A DNA stretch of 64,000 bases from Winogradskyella marina. GTDB lineage: Bacteria; Bacteroidota; Bacteroidia; Flavobacteriales; Flavobacteriaceae. The notes below the pieces were generated by a model, which saw only the letters and a list, made by a program, of their open reading frames with translations, did no database searches and was not told where the DNA came from. The position numbers and the translations under genes were made by a program. The stretch covers positions 176,324 to 240,323 of the forward strand of contig NZ_JADOET010000004.1 in the NCBI RefSeq assembly GCF_015645385.1. The letters are read 5' to 3'. Below, piece by piece: positions 9,777 to 18,470 of the stretch. Position 1 is the first letter of the stretch, and each line of letters starts with the position of its first letter.

Positions 9777-11000
9777 TTAAGATACCAAATCTATCTGGCG
9801 ATCATGATAGCCTAATAAATACAATACACCATCTAATCCAATACTAGAAATAGAACTTTGTGCATTGTCTTTAACTTTAGGTTTAGCATGAAACGCTATA
9901 CCTAAACCAGCGAGATTAAGCATTTGTAGATCATTGGCTCCATCACCAACGGCAATGGTTTGACTGATATCTATGTTCATATCATCTGCAAGTAACTGAA
10001 GATATTCTGCTTTTTTATTTCCGTCTACTATATCACCAAGATAACCACCTGTTAGTGCACCATCTTTAATTTCTAACTGATTAGCAAAGACAAAATCTAT
10101 ATCGAGTTTTTTCTGAAGATAATGCCCAAAATAAGTAAATCCACCAGATAGAATAGCCGTTTTAAAGCCGTAATAATGCAAAGTATCTATTAATCGTTTT
10201 GCACCTTTTGTAATTGGAAGACGTTCTGCCACCTCTTGTAAAACCGACTCTTTTAAGCCTTCTAAGAGTTTCATTCGTCGTTTAAAACTTTCATTAAAAT
10301 CTATTTCGCCTTGCATAGCAGATTCTGTAATGGCTCTCACCTCGTCTCCTACTCCAGCTAAATCAGCCAACTCATCAATTACTTCGGTTTGAATTAAGGT
10401 TGAATCCATATCAAAACAAACCAAACGTCTATTACGTCTAAAAATATTATCTTCTTGAAAAGCGATATCTGCATCTAACTCGCGCGAAATCTCCATGAAT
10501 TTCTTAGTAAAATCGGTCTTATCACCAATTTTTCCTCTAATTGACAATTGAATTGAAGCTCTTGGGTATTCTTCTTTTTTAACCAGTGATAATCGACCTG
10601 TTAATCGCTTAATTGAATCGATATTTAAGTTCTTGTCAGAAATAATTTTAGTGACTTCAGAAATTTGTTCAGCCGCTAATTTTTCACCTAAAATGGTAAT
10701 GATATAGCGATCTTTACCTTGTTGGTTAACCCAATTTTCATAATCCTCGAGTGAAATGGGTTTAAATTTAGCTTTGATACCAAGTTCATAAGCTTTAAAC
10801 AATAAATCTTTAAGAACTGCTGAAGATTTTTTACCTTTTTTAATTTCAAACATGATACCTAAGGATAAGGTATCGTGAATATTAGCTTGACCAATGTCTA
10901 ATACTTTTGCATCATATTCTGCTAAAACGCTAGTAAGTGATGATGTTAATCCTGGTTTATCTTGTCCTGAAATGTTTAATAAAAAAATGTCTGTTGCCAC
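9777..11000 (-). CDS. serB: Phosphoserine phosphatase SerB with ACT-domain N-terminus
   Basis: HAD-superfamily enzyme that dephosphorylates O-phosphoserine in the last step of serine synthesis (family knowledge). The 407-residue protein has an ACT-like regulatory region at the N-terminus (LLNISGQDKPGLTSSLTSVL, residues ~7-75) and a second ACT-like region to ~175. The HAD motif I DMDSTL lies at 197-202, and the later motif GDGANDLQM is intact. The start is GTG: it begins exactly where the ACT domain starts, and no ATG lies nearby. Monocistronic by spacing. The ACT domains predict control by serine or a related amino acid, which is an inference. Confidence 0.95.
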   Translation of the reverse strand: MATDIFLLNISGQDKPGLTSSLTSVLAEYDAKVLDIGQANIHDTLSLGIMFEIKKGKKSSAVLKDLLFKAYELGIKAKFKPISLEDYENWVNQQGKDRYIITILGEKLAAEQISEVTKIISDKNLNIDSIKRLTGRLSLVKKEEYPRASIQLSIRGKIGDKTDFTKKFMEISRELDADIAFQEDNIFRRNRRLVCFDMDSTLIQTEVIDELADLAGVGDEVRAITESAMQGEIDFNESFKRRMKLLEGLKESVLQEVAERLPITKGAKRLIDTLHYYGFKTAILSGGFTYFGHYLQKKLDIDFVFANQLEIKDGALTGGYLGDIVDGNKKAEYLQLLADDMNIDISQTIAVGDGANDLQMLNLAGLGIAFHAKPKVKDNAQSSISSIGLDGVLYLLGYHDRQIDLVS

Positions 11001-11081
11001 TGTAATACGTTTGTTGTTAAATTGGTCTTGGTTGTAAAAGTGACCAATCTATTTGAACTATGAAAGTTTTTTTGTGAAGAG

Positions 11082-11567
11082 TTATTTAATAAATCGATTA
11101 TGCCAGCTTTCACTCGCAGGTACTTCCCAATTTTCATTGAATTCGGCAATATTGGTCACCAAATTATTAAACACAATTGTGTTTTTAGAAACGGCTCTTT
11201 GTTGTGCCATTTTCTTAAAATCAGTCAATGGTTTGTACGCAATAAATTCACCTTGCTTATACGATACATTCATTTTATCCATTAAATCAACATTGTATTG
11301 TTGTTCTAATTGCTGAATAAATGCCACAGAAGAATCTATTGAACAACCTGTTGCACTATTCAAACTTTGATCCATTGCAATAACAATAAAGCGTTTATAA
11401 ACAAGCTTGTAACCCGCTTTTAAGTCTTTTCCATGTGCTGTCCACGCTTCAATAAACGTGTCTAACTGTGTTTTAAGTTGCTCTAATTCGTCGTCTGAAA
11501 ACGAACGGTTAGCTTGGTAAATCCAAACTCTTGAGTCTTCTGGCAACGTGTTAAAATCTACTAGCAT
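11082..11567 (-). CDS. Conserved flavobacterial protein (often labelled ABC transporter ATPase), function unknown
   Basis: A 161-residue soluble protein beginning MLVDFNTLPEDSRVWIYQAN. I recognise the family as one usually annotated 'ABC transporter ATPase' in flavobacteria. The sequence has no Walker A (GxxGxGKS/T), no LSGGQ signature and no Walker B, and is far shorter than an ABC domain, so that name is not supported here. It has no signal peptide or membrane segment. ATG start. It lies between serB and the PH-domain pair, all on the minus strand. A TACTTTTG box at 11722-11729 (minus) could start transcription with a long leader, but no -33 TTG is correctly spaced. Confidence 0.8.
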   Translation of the reverse strand: MLVDFNTLPEDSRVWIYQANRSFSDDELEQLKTQLDTFIEAWTAHGKDLKAGYKLVYKRFIVIAMDQSLNSATGCSIDSSVAFIQQLEQQYNVDLMDKMNVSYKQGEFIAYKPLTDFKKMAQQRAVSKNTIVFNNLVTNIAEFNENWEVPASESWHNRFIK

Positions 11568-11734
11568 AATTCTATTATTTTATTCTATTCTATTCGTATA
11601 TAATGTAAAGACAAAAGACCGCTTTGCTTTTAGAACTTAGAATAAAGACTAAATTCTAACTAACTGACAAAAGTTGTCTTTCTAAGAAACTTGGTGTTTC
11701 GCTTTAATCATAAATTCGAAGCAAAAGTACAATA

Positions 11735-13240
11735 TTACATCCAATCTCTGTCTTGAGATTCGACCTTATATAGCAAGAAATTATAAATTGATATGGCTTC
11801 AGATTTTTGCACATAAGGAATCGTCACAGATTTTGAAGCTGTGGATATAACAACTGATGCAATAGCCTTAGGTCTTTGAAAAATTGTTTGTTTTAGCTTA
11901 ACACTTTGAATCTTATGAATTTCTAGAATATTGGTTGTGGTATCAATGACTCCACTGCCTATGGTTACAAAGTCTTCTGAAATTATGTAATAGGCTTTTT
12001 TATATGCAATATAGACATACAAAACCGCTAAGGGTAGAAAAACAGCATTAATCCACAACATTTCCATACCGAAGATCGCCCATGCCAAAGCATTAATTAT
12101 GACACCAAAAATGAACATTTCTAATGCCGAAATTCGCATAAAATAAGGTCTTGGTTTCGCGACATTGCTTTTGTCTTCTACGTAATTAGACAAGAGTTTG
12201 TCTACCAAATAATTGAGCTGTGCTTTTTCTAAGGCTACAATATTGAAGTTTTTTTGCTGCTTAACATTCACCATAGCTTGTTTTACAGCTAAGGTGTGCA
12301 ATCCAAAATACTGTTTAAGTCGATTAGTGGTTATTACCAAATTCTGAATACGACTTGGTGTTAAACTCAAGGACACTTTGTTAAAAAGCCCTTTATTAAT
12401 TTCTATTGTTTTTTGATGCTCAACAACTTCGAGATTAAAATTGATAATAAAAGTTTTTACGACCGAAAACAAAAATGAAACTATCACCACTCCAATAACT
12501 ATAATGACATTAGTAATTATTAAATTGAGAATTGCGGTTTCGTCTAATTCAACTAAACCTTCAATGTGATTTTCTAACTCTAATTCTACTAAAAAGTCTT
12601 TGAATTCACTATATAGACCAAAAGCAAAACCAAATATTAAAAGGAAACTTTTAAAGTGGTTTTGAGACAACCCTTCTAATAACAAGCGTTTTGGTGTCAC
12701 TTTAAAAAAGACTTCTGGTTCATTAACCTGTTCTGCATCTTCTATCGCTTGGGTATCAATCTGTGCTTTTTTGAACAGTTTCTTTTTTAATAATAACGCG
12801 GTTGGTTTATCTAATGCGCTTATTTCAATTTCAGATTTTTTATCACCTGCCGTTTCAATTTTAACGGAGACTACATCTATAATTTGTTGTAGAAAATTTT
12901 GTTTGATGTAAACATTCTGGATTTTAGACTTCGGGATTATGGTATTATCCTTATTAATGATTCCGGTTGCTAAATGAAAATCGTCTTTACTGATATGGAA
13001 TTTAAAATTGAGATATTTTAATATGGCAATGATGAGAATAATTATTAATACACCAATTAAAGCCAGTAACACCATCGTTGGCGTTATATTTCCTACAGAT
13101 TTATTTCTAAATACAGAAACACCAAATGCGATAAAAAGTACAAAGAACTTTTTAACAAACTTGACTAAATTGAATGCAAAAATTACAATAATGCCTTTTG
13201 TTGATTGCCTTATGGGTTGTGAGAAATCATTTGTTTCCAT
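11735..13240 (-). CDS. Bacterial PH-domain membrane protein (YdbT-like)
   Basis: About 501 residues with several hydrophobic segments (for example GNITPTMVLLALIGVLIIIL and IITNVIIVIGVVIVSFLF) alternating with cytoplasmic bPH2-type (DUF304) domains. The repeated phrases KIQNVYIKQNFLQ, RIQNLVITTNRLKQ and KIQSVKLKQTIFQ mark three such domains. Family members of the YdbS/YdbT pair affect sensitivity to antimicrobial compounds in Bacillus; the molecular role is unknown. The ATG at 13240 is chosen over an in-frame TTG one codon earlier. It overlaps the 3' end of the upstream partner gene by 14 bases, which implies translational coupling. Confidence 0.85.
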   Translation of the reverse strand: METNDFSQPIRQSTKGIIVIFAFNLVKFVKKFFVLFIAFGVSVFRNKSVGNITPTMVLLALIGVLIIILIIAILKYLNFKFHISKDDFHLATGIINKDNTIIPKSKIQNVYIKQNFLQQIIDVVSVKIETAGDKKSEIEISALDKPTALLLKKKLFKKAQIDTQAIEDAEQVNEPEVFFKVTPKRLLLEGLSQNHFKSFLLIFGFAFGLYSEFKDFLVELELENHIEGLVELDETAILNLIITNVIIVIGVVIVSFLFSVVKTFIINFNLEVVEHQKTIEINKGLFNKVSLSLTPSRIQNLVITTNRLKQYFGLHTLAVKQAMVNVKQQKNFNIVALEKAQLNYLVDKLLSNYVEDKSNVAKPRPYFMRISALEMFIFGVIINALAWAIFGMEMLWINAVFLPLAVLYVYIAYKKAYYIISEDFVTIGSGVIDTTTNILEIHKIQSVKLKQTIFQRPKAIASVVISTASKSVTIPYVQKSEAISIYNFLLYKVESQDRDWM

Positions 13241-13745
13241 CAACCTGAGAACTTATAAAATCGTTGATACTTTTTGCTTCAAGATGTTGAAGTCCTCTTA
13301 TACTTAAGTCACTTCCGGCTTCACCAGCTGTAAATATTTTGAGAGTAGATAAACCAAAATGTCGTGCCAACCAGCTTCGAGACTCTTCTACATGCTGAAT
13401 TCTAGAAATTGGTACGGTTACAACAGAATGGACAATTAAACCTTTTGCATAGATAACGTCATAACCACGAACAGCATACTTACGTTTTTTGAACGCTAAT
13501 ATAGACATGATAAAACTGAAAATACACAGTCCTAAAACTCCAAAAAACAGATACCAAAAATTATTTTGAAAAGGCGCTTCTTTAATGAGGTACTTTAATC
13601 CAAACAAAGCACCTAAAATTAGACTATAAAATGCCAATCCATTTAATGCTATGATTTTTAAATACGATTTTGAAATCGGTTTTAACACCACATCTTCGAC
13701 ATTGGGTAAGTCTTCTGTTTGTATTTGAGGGTTGGTGAATGCCAT
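13227..13745 (-). CDS. Bacterial PH-domain membrane protein (YdbS-like)
   Basis: A 172-residue protein with two membrane helices (about residues 30-50 and 62-85) followed by one bPH2/DUF304 domain containing the segment ISRIQHVEESRSWLARHFGL. That segment mirrors the repeats in the downstream YdbT-like protein. It is the first gene of the two-gene operon, and its 3' end overlaps the next gene by 14 bases. ATG start. The pair probably forms a membrane complex; this is inferred from the coupling and from the family, where the two always occur together. The function at the molecular level is unknown. Confidence 0.85.
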   Translation of the reverse strand: MAFTNPQIQTEDLPNVEDVVLKPISKSYLKIIALNGLAFYSLILGALFGLKYLIKEAPFQNNFWYLFFGVLGLCIFSFIMSILAFKKRKYAVRGYDVIYAKGLIVHSVVTVPISRIQHVEESRSWLARHFGLSTLKIFTAGEAGSDLSIRGLQHLEAKSINDFISSQVDGNK

Positions 13746-13787
13746 TTTTTATAATGAATTGTTTTAATTAATATCGTAGAAACAATC

Positions 13788-13985
13788 TCATCTACTGACT
13801 TTATACCTAAAAGCATAACTCATAACAAGTCCGAAGAAGAGACTATTAAATATAAATTTTACTAAAGAAAATGAATCCTCGGTAACATAATCGTAACCAG
13901 CCATAAGTGAGGCATATAATAAGCCTATTGCAATACCCGAAATAATCCTCTTTTTTAATGGTAATTTTTCGATATTATTTCCCAT
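13788..13985 (-). CDS. Small two-helix membrane protein, function unknown
   Basis: About 65 residues from the ATG at 13985 (MGNNIEKLPLKKR), with two predicted membrane helices (IISGIAIGLLYASLMAGY and LVKFIFNSLFFGLVMSYAF). In-frame ATGs at 13991 and 14003 and a TTG at 14009 are alternatives; the last two would overlap the end of the iron-sulfur gene. It sits 10 bases after that gene's stop, in the same direction, so it is probably cotranscribed. I do not recognise a family. Confidence 0.6.
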   Translation of the reverse strand: MGNNIEKLPLKKRIISGIAIGLLYASLMAGYDYVTEDSFSLVKFIFNSLFFGLVMSYAFRYKVSR

Positions 13986-13995
13986 AACCATGGTT

Positions 13996-14778
13996 TTATG
14001 CATCAGCAATTAACTCTGCGATATCTAAAACTTTAATAGCAGTTTCCTTTTCTTTAAACTTTACACCATCTGTCATCATAGTGTTGCAGTATGGACAGCC
14101 TGTAGCAATGATTTCGGGTTGAGTTTCTATGGCGTCTTCAGTTCTAAGAACATTGATTTCTTTGTTTCCAGGTTCTGCATCTTTAAACATTTGCGCTCCT
14201 CCTGCTCCACAACACAAGGCAGTTCCTTTGTGTCGTTTCATTTCAACAAGTGTTGCGTTTGTTTTTTTAAGCACATCTCTTGGTGCTTCGTAAACACCAT
14301 TTCCTCTACCTAAATAACAAGGATCATGAAAGGTAATGCGTTTGCCTTTGTATGTATTTCCTTCTAAGCTTAAACGACCAGAACTCATCAGTTCTTTTAT
14401 ATATTGTGTGTGATGAATAACATCGTAATTACCACCTAAACTTGGATATTCGTTTTTAATACAATTAAAAGAATGTGGATCGCAAGTGACAATACGTTTT
14501 ATTTCGTAAGCGTTAAGCACTTCAATATTCATAACGGCTTGCATTTGAAATAAGAATTCATTGCCTGCGCGTTTGGCGACATCACCTGTATTACTTTCTT
14601 CGGTTCCTAAAACGGCAAAATTGACATTTGCTTTATTAAGAATCTTTACAAAAGCTTTGGTAATTTTCTTTGCTCTATCGTCATAACTACCAGCAGAACC
14701 AACCCAAAATAAAATTTCTGGTTGTTTGCCTTCTGCCATCATCTCTGCCATGGTTGGCACTATTAGTTGCTCGCTCAT
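13996..14778 (-). CDS. HdrB/CCG-domain iron-sulfur oxidoreductase subunit
   Basis: A 260-residue cytoplasmic protein with cysteine-rich CCG motifs of the heterodisulfide-reductase subunit B/GlpC/LutA type. A partial first motif is CDPHSFNC, followed by DPCYLGRGNGVYEAPR, CCGAGGAQMF and GCPYCNTMM. Such subunits bind a noncubane 4Fe-4S cluster and pass electrons between a partner and a quinone or disulfide acceptor (family knowledge). The gene follows a membrane 4Fe-4S subunit after an 87-base gap on the same strand; together they form an HdrBC-like module. The physiological donor and acceptor are not evident. ATG start. Confidence 0.85.
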   Translation of the reverse strand: MSEQLIVPTMAEMMAEGKQPEILFWVGSAGSYDDRAKKITKAFVKILNKANVNFAVLGTEESNTGDVAKRAGNEFLFQMQAVMNIEVLNAYEIKRIVTCDPHSFNCIKNEYPSLGGNYDVIHHTQYIKELMSSGRLSLEGNTYKGKRITFHDPCYLGRGNGVYEAPRDVLKKTNATLVEMKRHKGTALCCGAGGAQMFKDAEPGNKEINVLRTEDAIETQPEIIATGCPYCNTMMTDGVKFKEKETAIKVLDIAELIADA

Positions 14779-14808
14779 ACTTTTAGTTTAAAATTCAAAG
14801 TTAGTTTC

Positions 14809-14840
14809 AAAATAGGTTTCGACTGGTCTCTACCTGATAT
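14809..14840. repeat. Second copy of a 17-base intergenic repeat
   Basis: AAAATAGGTTTCGACTG at 14809-14825 is identical to 6604-6620. The following bases (GTCTCTACCTGATATTA) are a diverged version of the same arm. It lies between the two iron-sulfur genes. Here only one arm is recognisable, so it looks like a decayed or half copy of the palindromic element at 6563-6634. Confidence 0.6.
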
Positions 14841-14865
14841 TAAGAATAAACCAACTGACTTTATT

Positions 14866-16179
14866 TTATTCGTCTTTCCAATTTAAACGGTCCATTTGGT
14901 TGTAAGGCCAAGGTGCTCCGTTGTTTTCTATATTGGTCATCATATTATTTAGTTCCATTGGCGCTGCACTTTGCTCCATAACCAAATAACGACGCATTTC
15001 TACAATAATTGATAAAGGGTCTATACTCACAGGACAAGCTTCTACACAAGCATTACAAGTGGTACAAGCCCAAAGTTCTTCGTTGGTTATATAATCTCCT
15101 AAAAGCTGTTTACCATCATCTTTAAATTCGCCATTATTGGCATCGATGTTTTTTCCAACCTCTTCTAAACGGTCTCTCGTATCCATCATAATCTTACGAG
15201 GTGATAATTTTTTTCCGGTAAGGTTTGCAGGACACTCGCTTGTACAACGACCACATTCTGTACACGAATAGGCGTTGAGAAGTTGTATTTGAGTCAAATC
15301 CATAACGTCACTTGCTCCAAATTTTGCTGGCACTTCATCTTCTGCTGATTCCGGAGGTGCTGCGTAAGGATCAGCATCTGGATCCATCATTAATTTTACT
15401 TCAGCAGTAACGGCTTCAAGATTATTGAATTTTCCTTTTGGTTCCACTTTTCCAAAATACACATTAGGAAATGCTAATAAAATATGTAAATGCTTAGAAA
15501 AGTATAAATAATTTAAGAACGCAAGTATACCAACGATGTGTAGCCACCAAGCTGATCTTTCAATTATAGTTAGTGTTCCTTCTGATAAACCTTCGAACCA
15601 AGGTGCTATAAATTGTGATATTATATTACCTGAATTTGCTTCTTGAAATACCATGTCAGTAGCATTCATGATTAAGAATAAACACATTAATACAACTTCG
15701 AAATACAGAATAATATTACCATCACTTTTTGGCCAGCCTTTCATTTCTGAACTTAAGAAACGTTTAATTTTAATCACATTTCTACGCAACCAAAATACAG
15801 TTACGGCAACTAAAACTAAAACGGCTAAAATCTCAAAGGACCCAATTAGGAAACCATATAAACTTTCTGGTAATACTTGTTGACCAATACGATGTGTTCC
15901 AAAAAGACCATCGATTATAATCTCTAAAACTTCAATATTGATGATTATAAATCCAACATAAACAATGACATGTAGAAAACCAGAAACTGGTCGTTTTACC
16001 ATTTTACTTTGACCTAAAGCAATGTAAGCCATGTTTTTCCAACGTTGCGACGTGTTATCACTTGCATCAACTTTATGTCCTAATTTTATATTTCGAATAA
16101 GCTTTTTAACGTTTCTTGTAAAATAGCCTATGCCTAATATTAGGATAACTGCAAAAATGATATTCGGTAAGTATTCCAT
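14866..16179 (-). CDS. Membrane-bound 4Fe-4S dicluster protein (HdrC/NarI-like)
   Basis: A 437-residue protein whose N-terminal two thirds holds about five membrane helices (for example PNIIFAVILILGIGYF, GFLHVIVYVGFIIINI, GSFEILAVLVLVAVTVFWL). Its C-terminal third has two classic 4Fe-4S motifs, CTECGRCTSECPA (about residue 300) and CTTCNACVEACPV (about 385). This matches the respiratory-type fusion of a nitrate-reductase-gamma-like membrane domain with HdrC ferredoxin domains. With the downstream CCG protein it probably moves electrons between a soluble donor (such as an electron-transfer flavoprotein) and menaquinone; the donor is an inference. It lies 11 bases downstream of the MlaD-like gene in the same orientation. 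Confidence 0.88.
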   Translation of the reverse strand: MEYLPNIIFAVILILGIGYFTRNVKKLIRNIKLGHKVDASDNTSQRWKNMAYIALGQSKMVKRPVSGFLHVIVYVGFIIINIEVLEIIIDGLFGTHRIGQQVLPESLYGFLIGSFEILAVLVLVAVTVFWLRRNVIKIKRFLSSEMKGWPKSDGNIILYFEVVLMCLFLIMNATDMVFQEANSGNIISQFIAPWFEGLSEGTLTIIERSAWWLHIVGILAFLNYLYFSKHLHILLAFPNVYFGKVEPKGKFNNLEAVTAEVKLMMDPDADPYAAPPESAEDEVPAKFGASDVMDLTQIQLLNAYSCTECGRCTSECPANLTGKKLSPRKIMMDTRDRLEEVGKNIDANNGEFKDDGKQLLGDYITNEELWACTTCNACVEACPVSIDPLSIIVEMRRYLVMEQSAAPMELNNMMTNIENNGAPWPYNQMDRLNWKDE

Positions 16180-16190
16180 GATTGATGGAT

Positions 16191-17138
16191 CTAGTTATTG
16201 TTTATTTGCTCTTGTGTTGGTTCCTCGTAAGGAATCTCTCTTTTAGACAAAATACGTCTGTATCTCGCAGGATGAAGTTTGATGTCTAAAAGTAATAATT
16301 GAAGTTCTTTTGATGCATTTTCTAAATTATCATAAAGTGCATCATCATTTAATAATTTACCCATAGAACCTTCGCCTGCAGCCAGGCCTGTGACTACTTG
16401 GTTAAGTTTTAAAACCATGTCGTCTAAATTCTTTACCGTATTAGACAATTTTGCATCGTTTAAATCTTTTATTAAAATTGCTAATTCGGCACTTGTTTTA
16501 TCAAAATTTTCTAAGACAGAAGAAATCTTTTCATCGTTGTCACTAATGAGTGTGTTGGCTTTAAAAGCCACATTTTTAAAGGACTTTAAAGTGGCGTTTA
16601 ATTCTGCAATAGTTTGTTTTAAGCCATCATCTGACTCATCTATAACCATTGCGTTTAAGTTGGTTATTAAGGTATCTGAAGACCGTAGCGTTGTTCCTAA
16701 ATCTTCACTAATACCAGAAAAATTCTTTTCTAATGCTGAAATCATGCCTGGTTTAACTTCAGATGAAATAAAATCTCCAGATTGCGCAATTTCGCCATCA
16801 TTGGCTTCAACAATAGACAACGCATTGCCTCCCATTAAACCATCTTGGTATAAGCGAATAGTACTATTTTTTGAGAATTTTAATTGCGGAGTTACCGTAA
16901 ATGCAACTCGTGTTTTACCAGAATCGAAATCGTAATTTATGTCTTCAATCTCACCAACCTTATTTCCTTTTATAGTTACAGGAGATGACATTTTTAAGGC
17001 ATTATAATCAAACTCTGTATAATAAGTATTTGAATTATCGAACAGGTCTTCACCTTTAAGATATGTGAATAGGTATATACAAAAGGTGATACCAGCTAAG
17101 ACTAATACCGCTGTTTTTACTTCTCTTGAAATTTTCAA
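16191..17138 (-). CDS. MCE/MlaD-family lipid-transport protein
   Basis: A 315-residue protein with one N-terminal membrane anchor (VKTAVLVLAGITFCIYLFTYL) and an MCE domain at about residues 40-115, including MSSPVTIKGNKVGEIEDINY and YQDGLMGGNALSI. A long helical, probably coiled C-terminus follows, as in MlaD/PqiB-like proteins that form hexameric rings carrying lipids between membranes (family knowledge). The usual MlaE permease and MlaF ATPase genes are not adjacent. It lies between the amidase and iron-sulfur genes with short gaps (55 and 11 bases). ATG start. Confidence 0.88.
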   Translation of the reverse strand: MKISREVKTAVLVLAGITFCIYLFTYLKGEDLFDNSNTYYTEFDYNALKMSSPVTIKGNKVGEIEDINYDFDSGKTRVAFTVTPQLKFSKNSTIRLYQDGLMGGNALSIVEANDGEIAQSGDFISSEVKPGMISALEKNFSGISEDLGTTLRSSDTLITNLNAMVIDESDDGLKQTIAELNATLKSFKNVAFKANTLISDNDEKISSVLENFDKTSAELAILIKDLNDAKLSNTVKNLDDMVLKLNQVVTGLAAGEGSMGKLLNDDALYDNLENASKELQLLLLDIKLHPARYRRILSKREIPYEEPTQEQINNN

Positions 17139-17193
17139 TGGGCTTCAATTTAGTTTCCTAACAAAATTAGGAATAAATATACTAATAATGATT

Positions 17194-18309
17194 CTAATCT
17201 GTTGTAGATTTTAATGCTTCGGAAACATCAATTTTTTTATCACCTTTAATCGCAATGATAAATGCACCTGAATAACCTGCTAATTTAGCTTCATTTTGTA
17301 GTTCCCTTACCTTGTTGTAATCGGACGTTTCTCCACTGTAATATTTATAAATAGTCCCAACTTTTTCTCTAGAAATATCTGACAGACCTTTAAAATTATA
17401 AGATTTGGGTTCCAAAGCTCTAGAACTTGCTGCAATTTGAACTTTAAATGTTACACCCTCTATAATTTTAGGTGATTCTTCTGTTTCTACCATAGATTCT
17501 GCATCTACTTGAAGAATATGACTCCCAACATTTTGATCGAGTTCTACTTTAAAATCTAGAATTGCTTTTTTTATTGAACTTGCCATTTTTGATTGTCCGG
17601 CTTTTGAATTTAGATATTTACCTTCTTGGTTATTGGTTAAAAATCCTACTTCAACCAAAACACTTGGCATATACGTATTTCTGATAACAAGTAAACTAGC
17701 TTGCTTTAAACCTCTACTTTTTCGTTTGGCCTTGTTAATAAAATTATCTTCAATTTTACGAGCTAAAACAACACTTTGCTCTACATAAACCTCCTGTTCA
17801 ATACCAATAGCAATAGAGGATTCTGGTGAACTAGGGTCAAACCCAGCATAATTTTCTTCATAATTATCCTCTAGAAAAATCACTTCATTTTCTTTCTTGG
17901 CAACATCAAAATTACGTCCCGTATTTTTTTCACCTAACACAAAGGTCTCAGTGCCACTAGCCTGTGAGCTGTGTGCATTACAGTGAATAGATACAAACAA
18001 GTCGGCATCCGCTCTATTGGCAATATTAGCACGCTCATGCAGCGCCACAAAAACATCAGTCTTACGTGTGTAAATAACCTTTATATCTGGGTTTTTCTCT
18101 AATTCACGTCCTACCTCTAAGGTGATTTCAAGCGCAATGTGTTTTTCCTTATGACCATTACCTGTGTTTCCAGGATCATTGCCGCCATGTCCTGCATCTA
18201 AAACCACCACAAACTTTTCTTCCTGTGCATTTAACACATTGAAAGATGTTAAAGTAGTTATAAATAAAAAGGTTAAAAATACTATTGTAGGTTTTAGTGT
18301 CGTTTGCAT
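17194..18309 (-). CDS. N-acetylmuramoyl-L-alanine amidase with SPOR-like C-terminus
   Basis: An exported 371-residue zinc amidase (Amidase_3 family) that cleaves the bond between N-acetylmuramic acid and L-alanine in peptidoglycan. The signal peptide runs to about residue 29 (ending FNVLNAQ). Zinc and catalytic motifs are VVLDAGHGGNDPG, SIHCNAH and the late Glu of VEVGFLTN. The last ~80 residues (VTFKVQIAASSRALEP to the end) resemble a SPOR domain, which targets proteins to denuded glycan at the division site. It is the first gene of a minus-strand run with MlaD and the iron-sulfur pair. ATG start. It is divergent from the LptD-like gene. Confidence 0.92.
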   Translation of the reverse strand: MQTTLKPTIVFLTFLFITTLTSFNVLNAQEEKFVVVLDAGHGGNDPGNTGNGHKEKHIALEITLEVGRELEKNPDIKVIYTRKTDVFVALHERANIANRADADLFVSIHCNAHSSQASGTETFVLGEKNTGRNFDVAKKENEVIFLEDNYEENYAGFDPSSPESSIAIGIEQEVYVEQSVVLARKIEDNFINKAKRKSRGLKQASLLVIRNTYMPSVLVEVGFLTNNQEGKYLNSKAGQSKMASSIKKAILDFKVELDQNVGSHILQVDAESMVETEESPKIIEGVTFKVQIAASSRALEPKSYNFKGLSDISREKVGTIYKYYSGETSDYNKVRELQNEAKLAGYSGAFIIAIKGDKKIDVSEALKSTTD

Positions 18310-18414
18310 ATTTAATTTAATGGTTTATCAACTCGATTTATTACTTAGCGCTATATTGTAAACCAGTATTTTTTAATTTCTAATTATTATAAATTAAACA
18401 CAAAAAAATAGCTG

Positions 18415-18422
18415 TACTTTTG
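18415..18422 (+). promoter_or_regulatory. Bacteroidota -7 box upstream of the LptD-like gene
   Basis: TACTTTTG matches TAnnTTTG exactly. No TTG lies at the correct -33 spacing, so it is only half a promoter. It covers the TTG at 18420 that would be the first possible start of the downstream frame. If this box is real, translation must begin further downstream. Confidence 0.4.
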
Positions 18423-18470
18423 GCGTTTCAAAAACCGAGCCATACTTTTACAAAAATACATTTAAAAGCA

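Noticed and set aside
11581..11595. Pentamer repeat TATTC x3 upstream of the minus-strand gene at 11082-11567
   Set aside because: Too short and too AT-rich to distinguish from chance, and not part of the 7-bp class.
16390..16935. 181-residue plus-strand frame inside the MlaD-like gene
   Set aside because: Shadow of the real minus-strand gene, which has a clear MCE domain and membrane anchor.
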